Of a stretch of 64,000 nt of DNA, positions 41,826 through 50,172 are shown piece by piece. The stretch covers positions 1 to 64,000 of IMG/VR virus record IMGVR_UViG_3300037010_003037. The stretch is one strand, 5' to 3'. Position numbers and translations under genes: made by a program. Position 1 is the first letter of the stretch; every line of letters starts with the position of its first letter. The notes under the pieces are model-generated. The model saw only the letters and a list, made by a program, of their open reading frames with translations. It ran no database searches and was not told the DNA's origin. Source of the stretch: a virus.

Positions 41826-42632
41826 ATGAAAGATTACTACGCTATTCTAGGCCTAGCTAAAGATGCCACTGAAGAAGAAATTAAGTCTGCTTATCGTAAG
41901 TTAGCGATGAAGTACCATCCAGATCGTGAAGGTGGCGATGAAAGCAAATTTAAAGACATCAATGAAGCATATGAAACACTAAGCGATTCTGCCAAGCGAC
42001 GGGTGTATGATGCAAAAAGCCCAGGTAACAAATACACCTCATTCTTTGAAGATTTTTTACGTGGAACGATGTTTACCCAATATGAGGGGTTTTCTAATAT
42101 CCGAACTGCAATGGTTGATATTAATCTGCATGACGCGTATCATGGTGCGCAAAAGATCATACACCTTCATCAGTTTGGTCAATCTGTTACGCTAGATATT
42201 CCACCAGGAATTCAACAAGACCAACGCGTTGGATCTTTTACCGTGCCGAATGGTGTTGTTTATCATGTTCTTGCAAATCTAAAAAATGATCCAAACTATG
42301 ACTATGATGATGGGCGTCATGATCTGAGTCGTAAAGGAAATATCTACGTTAACATAGGCGTTTCTCCGTTCAAAATGATCTGCGGAGGTTTTGTTGAATA
42401 TACGTGCATTGACGGCGATGTAGTACAAGTTCGGATTCCTGAGGGTCTAGGCGCAGGTAAGTTGCTGAAGATTAAGGAACGTGGCTATTGGAAAAATGAA
42501 AAGTGTTCCCACCGTGGTGACTGTTTTCTAAGGGTTACACCTAACATTATGAAGCTTAGTGATTATCCTGCCAGTGACATTAAAATGCTCATGGAAAAAT
42601 ATAAAGAGATTTCTGAACAAAAGCCGGATTAA
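41826..42632 (+). CDS. dnaJ: DnaJ/CbpA-like co-chaperone
   Basis: 268 residues. J-domain 1-70: [20 protein letters not shown], with the HPD triad in KYHPDREGG (about 29-37), and [10 protein letters not shown]. The Cys-rich zinc finger and long Gly/Phe region are absent. The C-terminal substrate-binding domains follow ([46 protein letters not shown]). It would recruit host DnaK for folding or for remodelling replication or host proteins. Phages more often use the host DnaJ, so an encoded one is of note. No clear ribosome site; ATG follows an A-run. Confidence 0.9.
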   Translation: MKDYYAILGLAKDATEEEIKSAYRKLAMKYHPDREGGDESKFKDINEAYETLSDSAKRRVYDAKSPGNKYTSFFEDFLRGTMFTQYEGFSNIRTAMVDINLHDAYHGAQKIIHLHQFGQSVTLDIPPGIQQDQRVGSFTVPNGVVYHVLANLKNDPNYDYDDGRHDLSRKGNIYVNIGVSPFKMICGGFVEYTCIDGDVVQVRIPEGLGAGKLLKIKERGYWKNEKCSHRGDCFLRVTPNIMKLSDYPASDIKMLMEKYKEISEQKPD

Positions 42633-42712
42633 ACATATTAGATCTTGTTAATGATGTTCAATGAAATCATCATTGAATAAATAAAATTTAATTAAACTCA
42701 TACTATATCAAA

Positions 42713-42982
42713 ATGTCTTCATCACCTATCGATGCTGCTATTCTTGCCGCTCTTGACGATGTAATTACAAAGCTTGCTAAAGAACTAGTTGTTCTTAATC
42801 CACTCTTGGATGAAAAAAATGCTGACTTGATAATTACTCACAATGGCAGAGACATTGTAATTCACGCCCCCTTGTATTTCAAGGCCTACATTCCAAAGAA
42901 GTACGATAGTTGGAATGTAGTTTTTGTTGAATCTACAGGTAATGAAATTGACATTGACATTGACAGCATCATATCGATATAA
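42713..42982 (+). CDS. Small hypothetical protein
   Basis: 89 residues, helical N-terminus (AAILAALDDVITKLAKELVV) then beta strands and a repetitive DIDIDSII end. It lies 80 nt after DnaJ and 2 nt before thymidylate synthase. TACTAT 6 nt before the ATG could be a -10 box, again giving a leaderless start; this is weak. Function unknown. Confidence 0.55.
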   Translation: MSSSPIDAAILAALDDVITKLAKELVVLNPLLDEKNADLIITHNGRDIVIHAPLYFKAYIPKKYDSWNVVFVESTGNEIDIDIDSIISI

Positions 42983-42984
42983 AA

Positions 42985-43911
42985 ATGGAACAACAATATC
43001 TTCAACTGCTTAATGATGTTCTTCTCAATGGAGAAGATCGTATGGATCGTACTGGTGTTGGCACTCGCTCAGTTTTCGGTCGACAGATTCGCTGTGATTT
43101 AAATGACGGTTTCCCAGCCATTACAACAAAGAAATTGTTTTGGAAACCGTTGGTTGCAGAACTACTGTGGTTCATTGAAGGAAGCGGAGATGAGCGCCGG
43201 CTTGCTGAAATCCAACATGGTACTAGAGATGCAAGCGCAATCACCATTTGGACTGCGAACGCGCAAGCCGATTACTGGAAACACAAAGCAAAATTTGATG
43301 GCGATGTCGGACGCATTTATGGAGTCCAATGGAGAAAATGGCGAGGATTTAAGCTAGATTCAGCAGGTCATGCTGTACAACACGATGATCCAAATAAGAC
43401 TATCACGTTTTTTAATGCAAAAGTTCAGCGCTGGGAAGTTGATCAACTTGCTAATATCATTCATTCACTTAAGTCAAATCCGGCAGACCGTCGAATGATC
43501 TTGAGTGCGTTTAACGCTGGCGAGCTTGATCAGATGGCACTTCCACCATGTCATATGTTCGCGCAGTTTCATTGCAGTGAAAAGGGACGTCTTAGTTGTC
43601 AGGTGTACATTCGTTCAAATGATTTGTTTCTTGGACTGCCATTCAACATTGCCAGTTATGCGTTGCTAACACATATGTTAGCACAGGTAACTGGTAAGAC
43701 GGTTGGAGATTTAATCATCACAATTGGCGATGCACACATTTACCTTAATCACATTGAACAGGTAAAAGAACAGCTTACACGGACACCCTTCAAGGCGCCT
43801 TCCTTAGTTCTGAACCCTAACATAATGGATATTAACCAGTTCACGATGAACGATATCATGTTAAAGAACTACGAATCTCACCCAGCTATTAAAGCACCAA
43901 TGGCGGTTTAA
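42985..43911 (+). CDS. td: Thymidylate synthase
   Basis: 308 residues. It methylates dUMP to dTMP with methylene-tetrahydrofolate, giving dihydrofolate that DHFR recycles. Landmarks: DRTGVGTRSVFGRQIR (20-35), LLWFIEGSGDERRLAE, the active-site LPPCHMF (Cys at about 192), YIRSNDLFLGLPFNIASYALL with the dUMP-binding Asn, and GDAHIYLNH (about 251-259). It is distinct from the gp42-like enzyme at 16480, which has TNS after the catalytic Cys. No intron is seen, unlike T4 td. Confidence 0.95.
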   Translation: MEQQYLQLLNDVLLNGEDRMDRTGVGTRSVFGRQIRCDLNDGFPAITTKKLFWKPLVAELLWFIEGSGDERRLAEIQHGTRDASAITIWTANAQADYWKHKAKFDGDVGRIYGVQWRKWRGFKLDSAGHAVQHDDPNKTITFFNAKVQRWEVDQLANIIHSLKSNPADRRMILSAFNAGELDQMALPPCHMFAQFHCSEKGRLSCQVYIRSNDLFLGLPFNIASYALLTHMLAQVTGKTVGDLIITIGDAHIYLNHIEQVKEQLTRTPFKAPSLVLNPNIMDINQFTMNDIMLKNYESHPAIKAPMAV

Positions 43912-43912
43912 T

Positions 43913-44290
43913 ATGTTAAATTTCGTTCCTAAAGATTCTATTTCAAAACAGCTGCTTAAAAGCATTCCACGTAAGTTCGTTACTTGGATGGAAAATATAG
44001 ATCATGACCAAATTAATAAAGGTAAATTTGGTGATCTAGAATGGAGAGTTGACACTGATAAGAGCTGGGTCACAGTGCTTTCCAGAGATATTACTGTAAG
44101 GTGGTCAGGATCTCATAACAATCCATCATGGATTGCTGGGTCTGATCCAGCATTTGAGAACATTGTTGACAACCTTGATTTTTTTGTGAGTGTTGAGAAG
44201 TCTATCTATGATGAGCTTGAAAAACTCCAAGAACATTACATCAGTTTAAATGCAACAGAAATTCCAATCCTCAAAAGCGCAGATAAATGA
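43913..44290 (+). CDS. Hypothetical protein
   Basis: 125 residues starting just after the thymidylate synthase stop (TAATATG). Helix-strand mix with several Trp (FVTWMENID, SWVTVLSRDITVRWSGSHNNPSW). No known family. The next gene overlaps its end by about 40 nt. Confidence 0.55.
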   Translation: MLNFVPKDSISKQLLKSIPRKFVTWMENIDHDQINKGKFGDLEWRVDTDKSWVTVLSRDITVRWSGSHNNPSWIAGSDPAFENIVDNLDFFVSVEKSIYDELEKLQEHYISLNATEIPILKSADK

Positions 44291-44696
44291 AATTTTTCGT
44301 CATTTAAGGCCAGTAAGATTTGATTCAAAGTCATTTACTATTGTGCCACAAAGAGATGGCGGTATTTCGTTTATGCTATTACCAAAAGCAAAGGGTGTTT
44401 ATTCTTATTGGGTGTATATTTGTCCAATGAATGCTCCATTCTCAGCTAAGGTTGCGGTGCACAACTTAAGAGACCGAACTAAACGTCAGGTTGAGCCATG
44501 GGGTGAAATTTCATTAAATGATGACCCAATTATTATTCAGCTTTTAAAGTCTGTTATGTCAGAAGAAAAATTATCAACAGAAATATCTAAAATGGCTTTT
44601 GACATAATGATGACGCACTGGGCTGCTGAGGCTAGAAAAGAAAAAGCTAAGTCGTATCATAAAGCAATACAAATTTATAAAGATGATCATCTATGA
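44250..44696 (+). CDS. Hypothetical protein
   Basis: 148 residues from ATG 44250, inside the preceding gene; the next in-frame ATG is about 40 codons on, so a later non-ATG start is possible. It contains FTIVPQRDGGISFMLLPKAKG and a helical C-terminus with many Lys. No recognised family. Its stop overlaps the macro-domain gene start (ATGA). Confidence 0.5.
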   Translation: MQQKFQSSKAQINEIFRHLRPVRFDSKSFTIVPQRDGGISFMLLPKAKGVYSYWVYICPMNAPFSAKVAVHNLRDRTKRQVEPWGEISLNDDPIIIQLLKSVMSEEKLSTEISKMAFDIMMTHWAAEARKEKAKSYHKAIQIYKDDHL

Positions 44697-45175
44697 AAAA
44701 GATCATTTTTGGTGATATCACAACTGCTCACACACATGAAAACAACATTATTGTTCATGGTTGCAATGCTCATGGTGTAATGGGTTCTGGAGTAGCCATG
44801 GCTATTCGAAACAAATGGCCTGGAGCTTTTGATGAATACAGCGCTTACGTAAAGATGAAAGGCGCCGGTAATCCAGAATTGCTTGGTAAGGTTATTCCAT
44901 ATGCTGATAGTGATAATCATATCATAATCGCGAATGCTATCACGCAGCTTGATTTTGGAAAAGATGGAAAAAAGTACGTAAGCTATCAAGCAATTGATAT
45001 GGTGTTCAAAACCATTGCGGAAATTGCTTCTAACTTCAATGGATCACTTGGAATTCATTATCCACAAATTGGTGCAGGATTTGGCGGTGGTGATTGGACT
45101 ATCATTTCTGATATCATCGAAACCGTGTTTGCTAAGTATCCTTATCTAGATCATTATCTTTGGATAATGGAATGA
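44693..45175 (+). CDS. Macro-domain protein (ADP-ribose binding/hydrolase)
   Basis: 160 residues. The first strand GDIT (7-10), IIVHGCNAHGVMGSGVAMAIRNKWPGAF (18-45) and HYPQIGAGFGGGDWTII (about 122-138) form the ADP-ribose pocket of macro domains. The type resembles Appr-1''-pase and ADP-ribosyl hydrolases such as YmdB and the T4 macro protein. It likely removes ADP-ribose from proteins or processes ADP-ribose metabolites. It lies directly before a gene for a probable ADP-ribosyltransferase, suggesting opposing activities, although the two genes may be expressed at different times. Confidence 0.85.
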   Translation: MKKIIFGDITTAHTHENNIIVHGCNAHGVMGSGVAMAIRNKWPGAFDEYSAYVKMKGAGNPELLGKVIPYADSDNHIIIANAITQLDFGKDGKKYVSYQAIDMVFKTIAEIASNFNGSLGIHYPQIGAGFGGGDWTIISDIIETVFAKYPYLDHYLWIME

Positions 45176-45228
45176 AGCTCAAATTACACCCACTGTACTA
45201 AATGCAAATCACCTTTTGCCATGATTTC

Positions 45229-45236
45229 AGTAAATA
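45229..45236 (+). promoter_or_regulatory. Late-type promoter AGTAAATA before the ADP-ribosyltransferase gene
   Basis: AGTAAATA ends 30 nt before ATG 45267. It keeps the TAAATA core of the other late boxes. Confidence 0.35.
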
Positions 45237-45266
45237 AGGGTATTGGAAAACTTTAAAATTCACATT

Positions 45267-46985
45267 ATGTTACTAAAACTACTACTCTTACAAGAAGCAT
45301 CTAGCCTTAGTATTTCTGAGGTAAAAAAAGCTATTCAAAAAGATAAACGTGTATCTCAAGTTCTAAAAAAGGACTTAAAGCTTTCTGACATTCAGAACCC
45401 AGAAACATTTCTTGCGACGTTGAAATACTATATTTTCAATAATGAAAATGTGCGCAATTTCGTTGAAACACGCAACAACATTCGTGACATTGGTGTTTCT
45501 GAGTTCAAAAGATGGCGAACTTTAAGAGCAAATGAATTAACGGATGAAAACATTGAGTGGTTGAGCGAATTTGTACAACTGCTTTTCAAGGAATACGCTT
45601 ATGTAGAGCGTGGATCAATGTCGTCTAAGTTGAAACGCGAGCTTGAGGACTGGCTAAATTCTAACACCAGCCGCCATGTTCTATCTCCATGGGCTCAAAA
45701 GGAACTTATGTCGATTCCTAATCTTCGCCCAAACAAGCGAGTGCTAGTGTATCGTGGTATCTTGTTTAAGGAACATGATTTAAAGTCAGAAAAATCATAT
45801 GATGGTACGTTGGAAGAAGGTAATGGAATTAAATTCCTAAAATCTATTAAAAATGGCGGGCGTGAAGTTGATCTAACATGGAATAGACCTTCTAGCTGGA
45901 CGGTTGATAAAAACATAGCAGAGCGATTTGCTATGTATGGGCCAGCATCAAGCAGTTTTGATGCCACACTTCAATGGCTAGATCGTTCTATGAAACAACA
46001 AGCCATTGATGGCGCTCTTGGATTTGTCATCTCTACTTTTGCTAGGCCAGAAGATATTCTGATTGATATGCGCAGATTATCGGCAAATGGCATAGCTTTA
46101 AAACATGGTGATGAAGGTGAAATTATTCTGAAACCGGGCACATATACAGCACGTATTGTTAAAAAGTATACTGTTAAAGGTGAGGTTGACCCGGAAGCAG
46201 TTGAATCACATGATAATGAAGAACTGAACAAAGCGATTGAAGCTGCAGATGATTTTGTGAAAACTATGAAAGTTCCTTCTGATCTTGGTGATCTCACTAA
46301 AATTAATGATTCTAACTTTAAAATCATTCGTGCGGCACAAATTGCCCAAGATATACCAAAGTTTAGAAAACTTGTTTTAGACAGTACTACGACACAAGTT
46401 ATTCATGAATTTGATAAGTTACTTGATTTTTATAAGAAAAATTTACATAATCTAGAGAATGATGATCTTAGTGCTGACAATTTAATTAGTAATCAAGATG
46501 TTAAGAAAAGAGCCGATTCACTAAAGAAATTTCTCAATATATTGAGACGTGATGTTCGTCATTCAAAATTTGCTAATTCTGATACATCAAAATCAAAAGG
46601 TAAAATTCATGAGCTTACAGCTGAAGAATTTAGATCAACAATCAATCCTGCTGATCTTAAACCTTTAGAAACTGACTTACTTGTTAAAGGCAGAATAGTT
46701 GAAAAGTCAAACATTAAAACTATTGATTTTCTTGCATCAGCTGCAGGTCTTAAGCTGCCAAGTACACATTTTCACATGCTTAGCGTTGCTAAACAGCAAT
46801 CTTTTTTAAATGAAGTATTCTTTAAGTTTCTAGAAAAACTTGGACTTGAACCTTCAAATGATTATAAAGAAAATGTAACACGTGTTCTTAATCTCTTAAA
46901 GAAGGCGTATCGAAATTACGTCATGATTGATATTATTCAGACTGCTGAAAAAGCCCTTAAGGGAAATGGAGATGAATATTGGTAA
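45267..46985 (+). CDS. Alt-like mono-ADP-ribosyltransferase with capsid-targeting-like N-terminus
   Basis: 572 residues (T4 Alt about 680). The N-terminus MLLKLLLLQE|ASS has a prohead-protease-type site after Glu10. The ART core shows the R-S-E triad: VLVYRG (Arg163), RPSSWTVDKNIAERFA (Ser209, Thr212) and GDEGEIIL (Glu283-x-Glu285, the E-x-E motif for Arg modification). The helical C-terminal region (about 310-572) has no recognised domain. By analogy with Alt it may be packaged in the head and modify host RNA polymerase on injection; this is inference. ATG 45267 lacks a ribosome site; a TTG at 45243 would mask the signal peptide-like start. Confidence 0.75.
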   Translation: MLLKLLLLQEASSLSISEVKKAIQKDKRVSQVLKKDLKLSDIQNPETFLATLKYYIFNNENVRNFVETRNNIRDIGVSEFKRWRTLRANELTDENIEWLSEFVQLLFKEYAYVERGSMSSKLKRELEDWLNSNTSRHVLSPWAQKELMSIPNLRPNKRVLVYRGILFKEHDLKSEKSYDGTLEEGNGIKFLKSIKNGGREVDLTWNRPSSWTVDKNIAERFAMYGPASSSFDATLQWLDRSMKQQAIDGALGFVISTFARPEDILIDMRRLSANGIALKHGDEGEIILKPGTYTARIVKKYTVKGEVDPEAVESHDNEELNKAIEAADDFVKTMKVPSDLGDLTKINDSNFKIIRAAQIAQDIPKFRKLVLDSTTTQVIHEFDKLLDFYKKNLHNLENDDLSADNLISNQDVKKRADSLKKFLNILRRDVRHSKFANSDTSKSKGKIHELTAEEFRSTINPADLKPLETDLLVKGRIVEKSNIKTIDFLASAAGLKLPSTHFHMLSVAKQQSFLNEVFFKFLEKLGLEPSNDYKENVTRVLNLLKKAYRNYVMIDIIQTAEKALKGNGDEYW

Positions 46986-48072
46986 CCTTTCATTAGAAAA
47001 AACTCCACGTAAAGTTTCACAAATAATTTTTGAATTTCTTGCAAATAGGCTTCCAATCCGTGATGGGAAGCGCCGTGGTGAGGGGTTTAAAAATACTGGT
47101 GCGTATCAAATTCGTATTATGCCTGTAGATTCAAAAAATACTAACAATCTACTAAATGAAACATTGTCGCAAATAAAATCTATTAAAGAACAACAGCTTG
47201 AAATAAAAAACGTTAAAGTAAATGCGAAATCACTTCACTCGCAAAAATTTTCAAGCATTCAGTTTGATGTCGACAATATCACGTATGATGTAGTAATTGC
47301 TGCAGGAGCAAATAAAGGTGAATCATTTGAAAATGAAATCTTGTTTAATCTCAATAATTTCATCGCTGGTATAGATGATAATGTAGAAGCCAAAAAAGCA
47401 CTTGAAGCTATTCAATCAGTTGAACCTTCTATTACTCCTGACCAAATTGATATTATTTCAAAGCGTCAAGGAAAAACTCGACGTGCTAACATAAATGATT
47501 CAGATGAGATTGGTAAGATTATTGCTGATCTTATTATCAGAATGAAGAATGGTAATGAACACTATATCTCATTGAAAAACCTGAATGGCACAAACATCGC
47601 GCAATTTGGTATCGCGAGCATCTTTGATGATAATTTGAATGCTAATACATCTAACCCGCTATGGAATAAATGGTTAGCCCCTTTTAATTTGGATTCAAAG
47701 AAGATTACAGCTGGTTTAAAATCTTACCAAACAAAACAAAAACCATCATTTACTACAGAAGAAACTATTAACAAGAAGCTTACACCCAATTCTGCAGCGT
47801 ACGCACTTCTTGAAAATATGTGGGGCACAGGATATATCTATCTTCGTGAGAAAAGAAATGGGTGGGAAGCAATGAAGATAGACAAAGAATACTTAGCGCA
47901 AAATCTTTTAAAAGATCTTGAGATAGTTAAAATTCTTTACCCTTCTGAAGAACGGAAATCTGTTGAAGTATATTTGAAGTTTACTAATGGTAGTTATAGA
48001 GTTAGATTAAGAAATAAGAATGATCCAAAGTGCCTTAAACCTACGATCATTCAGCTTGAAAAAACTAAATAA
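46972..48072 (+). CDS. Hypothetical protein, possible PD-(D/E)XK-like fold
   Basis: 366 residues from ATG 46972 (AAGGG about 9 nt upstream), overlapping the preceding gene by 14 nt. A central segment has a helical Glu (GESFENEILFNL, about 115-126) and then IGKIIADLIIRMKNGNEHYISLKNLNG (about 181-207). Asp followed by a strand with S-x-K is an order seen in PD-(D/E)XK nucleases. This is suggestive only. It may act with the ADP-ribosyltransferase, being coupled to it. Confidence 0.55.
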   Translation: MNIGNLSLEKTPRKVSQIIFEFLANRLPIRDGKRRGEGFKNTGAYQIRIMPVDSKNTNNLLNETLSQIKSIKEQQLEIKNVKVNAKSLHSQKFSSIQFDVDNITYDVVIAAGANKGESFENEILFNLNNFIAGIDDNVEAKKALEAIQSVEPSITPDQIDIISKRQGKTRRANINDSDEIGKIIADLIIRMKNGNEHYISLKNLNGTNIAQFGIASIFDDNLNANTSNPLWNKWLAPFNLDSKKITAGLKSYQTKQKPSFTTEETINKKLTPNSAAYALLENMWGTGYIYLREKRNGWEAMKIDKEYLAQNLLKDLEIVKILYPSEERKSVEVYLKFTNGSYRVRLRNKNDPKCLKPTIIQLEKTK

Positions 48073-48075
48073 ATA
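48068..48075 (+). promoter_or_regulatory. Late-type promoter AATAAATA
   Basis: AATAAATA overlaps the end of the preceding gene and lies 37 nt before ATG 48112, with a GGACAGGAG ribosome site in between. Confidence 0.4.
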
Positions 48076-48111
48076 TTTTCTCATTAATAATAAACACTAA
48101 GGACAGGAGTA

Positions 48112-48483
48112 ATGTCAAGACACGAATACGAACATCATGTTCCTCGTAATTACAAAAATAAAAGTAAGCAACGAGTTTCTGAAGATTTTGATGAAAATAG
48201 ACCGGCAAAAATAAGCTTTAAGCCATACTTGCTTCAAATACGTGAGCAAGAAACTATGGATGAAATGTATATTGAGCCCGTTTATAAACCTGGTGAGATT
48301 GTTGATTTAACACCAGAACACGAGAAACAAATTATCGAGGATTTTGTTAGATGGTCTGGAGGATATTACCCAGATGAAATGAATGACTCAGAACTTCAAG
48401 AATATGCCACTAAAGCTTCTGCAGCAGAATTTGATTCAGACACGGTTCTTAGGTTTATACGAAACTACGTTAAGGAAGACTAA
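48112..48483 (+). CDS. Hypothetical protein
   Basis: 123 residues, very hydrophilic, with a basic N-terminus (HEYEHHVPRNYKNKSKQR) and an acidic C-terminal half. ACAGGAG lies 6 nt upstream. No known domain. It opens the late operon leading to the tail genes, and its stop overlaps the next start (TAATG). Confidence 0.6.
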   Translation: MSRHEYEHHVPRNYKNKSKQRVSEDFDENRPAKISFKPYLLQIREQETMDEMYIEPVYKPGEIVDLTPEHEKQIIEDFVRWSGGYYPDEMNDSELQEYATKASAAEFDSDTVLRFIRNYVKED

Positions 48484-48974
48484 TGTTAGTAGTTCCTATT
48501 CACAAAGATACCATTCTTACAAAAGATGGCAATAAATTACGCGTTATAGAGTACACCAACTATAAAGAGGGTGGACCGGCAGTTTACGCAAAGTCTCCTG
48601 CAAAAGAAGTTATTCTTGTTTACTTCTTCGACATCGCAGAGATAAATGGGACAAAAGTAGAATACGAGCGCAGTTCAAAAGTGTTCAGAGCTTTTGGAAA
48701 AATTTTTAGAGAACAGCATCTTCCTCAGCCTGATGATACCATTATTGTCCTTAAGAATAGTATTTCTGATGAAGATCAGAAATCAAGCGCTAAGGTAGAA
48801 TCACTAAAGCTAAAATCAAAATTACTTGGTGTAAATAAAGGGTTGCTTATTAAAGACGATCAAGGAAATTACTATCGTCTAAAACAAATTTTAGATATTG
48901 AGCGTGCTTTAGGTGGAAATAACTTTGACAGAGACGTTTTTATGGCAATGTATAAGGATTATGCGGGAGTCTAA
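48483..48974 (+). CDS. Hypothetical protein
   Basis: 163 residues; the start overlaps the preceding stop. Beta-rich N-terminal half (VVPIHKDTILTKDGNKLRVIEY, ILVYFFDIAEINGTKVEY) and a helical end. It resembles an accessory virion or assembly protein by position only. Confidence 0.58.
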   Translation: MLVVPIHKDTILTKDGNKLRVIEYTNYKEGGPAVYAKSPAKEVILVYFFDIAEINGTKVEYERSSKVFRAFGKIFREQHLPQPDDTIIVLKNSISDEDQKSSAKVESLKLKSKLLGVNKGLLIKDDQGNYYRLKQILDIERALGGNNFDRDVFMAMYKDYAGV

Positions 48975-48976
48975 AT

Positions 48977-49198
48977 ATGAAGATGCTTGGTCAAGAAATT
49001 TATACACACGAAGAATTTAATACTTTTCTTCAGGAAAAATTTAATCCTTTAAAAGCGCACACTGCGGCACATAATGACATGATTATTTTTCAAAAACAAG
49101 AAATTGAAGAGCTAAAGAAAAACTTAAACAGATATAAGATTTTAACTATTGCTGCTATGTTAATATCTATCATTACCGTCGCGTTAACTGTACTATAA
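48977..49198 (+). CDS. Small coiled-coil membrane protein
   Basis: 73 residues: a short helical coiled coil (about 25-50, with FQKQEIEELKKNLNRYK) then a C-terminal transmembrane helix (about 52-72, TIAAMLISIITVALTVL). It is tail-anchored in form. Function unknown. Confidence 0.6.
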   Translation: MKMLGQEIYTHEEFNTFLQEKFNPLKAHTAAHNDMIIFQKQEIEELKKNLNRYKILTIAAMLISIITVALTVL

Positions 49199-49200
49199 GC

Positions 49201-49208
49201 ACTAAATA
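49201..49208 (+). promoter_or_regulatory. Late-type promoter ACTAAATA
   Basis: ACTAAATA is placed 24 nt before ATG 49232, with TAAATA core. GGAAACG is a weak ribosome site. Confidence 0.35.
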
Positions 49209-49231
49209 TACCCATATAATATGGAAACGCT

Positions 49232-49450
49232 ATGTCAAAGCTTGATTTTTTCGCTAATCTTGAAGATGAGATAAAATCTCCTAAGAAGAAATACCAGTTG
49301 TTTGAAGCAAAAATAGGCTTTGAGACTGGTAAGGTTCTCATTCCACTTGAGAATGCTGATGCATTTGAAGCCGCCGCTTTAAAAGCTAAACCAAAAACAC
49401 GAACATCATTTTTAGCGTTAGCTAAAAAATTTGGGGGCCGTGCTGAATGA
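49232..49450 (+). CDS. Small hypothetical protein
   Basis: 72 residues, MSKLDFFANLEDEIKSPKK..., Ala/Lys-rich C-terminus (AFEAAALKAKPKTRTSFLAL). The stop overlaps the next start (ATGA). Its neighbours are virion genes, so a virion or assembly role is plausible. Confidence 0.55.
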   Translation: MSKLDFFANLEDEIKSPKKKYQLFEAKIGFETGKVLIPLENADAFEAAALKAKPKTRTSFLALAKKFGGRAE

Positions 49451-50118
49451 GTGATTGCTCTCTACAACTTTTTTCTAACAATGCGGTTGCGTTACTTCAA
49501 AACGATGTCTCGCCAACTGATTTAGTTATTCAAGTTCAACCTGGGCTTGGGAAATTTTTCCCGCAACCAACTAATGCTGGTGAGTGGTTTCTAATTACAT
49601 TAGAAACCACTTCTGCACCTTTTCAACATGAGATCATTAAGATCATTGGTAGAACAGGAGATGTTCTTATCGTTGATCCAGCAGGCAGAGGATGGGAAGC
49701 TACCACACCAAGAGCTTGGGCAGCAAACGAAACTCTAGTTGACCATCGTATTACCGCAGGTTCGCTTCGATGTTTTCAACGAAGTACAACATCAAATTTC
49801 GGGGATACTACTCTAGGTCTTACAGTAGAAGTTGGCAATACTGAAAATGCTAACTCTCTTGACATTACTAGGTTAAATAAAACATGCAAGTGGATTGTTA
49901 CTATTGAAACTGCTGATAACAGAATTTGCATGATAGAAATTCTAGCAGTGTATAAGCCAGGTAATCCTATTTGGAATCGCTACTCAAAGGTTGGCGATAA
50001 TATAAGTGTAGCGTTTGATGTACTTGATGCTACAACTCAGATGATTCTTAGCATATCAAATACAGATACATTTAACTTTACAAAAGTAGACGTAATGCGA
50101 TTACAGCACTACGCATGA
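49447..50118 (+). CDS. Tail/virion structural protein
   Basis: 223 residues. The N-terminal domain (LFSNNAVALLQNDVSPTDLVIQV, then GEWFLITLE, EIIKIIGRTGDVLIVD, HRITAGSL; about 8-106) is a pattern seen in phage tail-fibre attachment or baseplate proteins. A second beta-rich domain (about 115-223) follows. It opens the run of fibre-like genes. Confidence 0.7.
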   Translation: MSDCSLQLFSNNAVALLQNDVSPTDLVIQVQPGLGKFFPQPTNAGEWFLITLETTSAPFQHEIIKIIGRTGDVLIVDPAGRGWEATTPRAWAANETLVDHRITAGSLRCFQRSTTSNFGDTTLGLTVEVGNTENANSLDITRLNKTCKWIVTIETADNRICMIEILAVYKPGNPIWNRYSKVGDNISVAFDVLDATTQMILSISNTDTFNFTKVDVMRLQHYA

Positions 50119-50124
50119 TAAATA
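50117..50124 (+). promoter_or_regulatory. Late-type promoter GATAAATA
   Basis: GATAAATA overlaps the preceding stop codon and lies 49 nt before ATG 50173; GAGGAGA is the ribosome site. Confidence 0.45.
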
Positions 50125-50172
50125 TTAAACAACCAATAGGTTGAAACCAATCTTTGAAAAAGAGGAGACACG

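Noticed and set aside
42696-42713. Third leaderless promoter before the 42713 gene
   Set aside because: TACTAT could be a -10 box but there is no -35 match; kept only as a remark.
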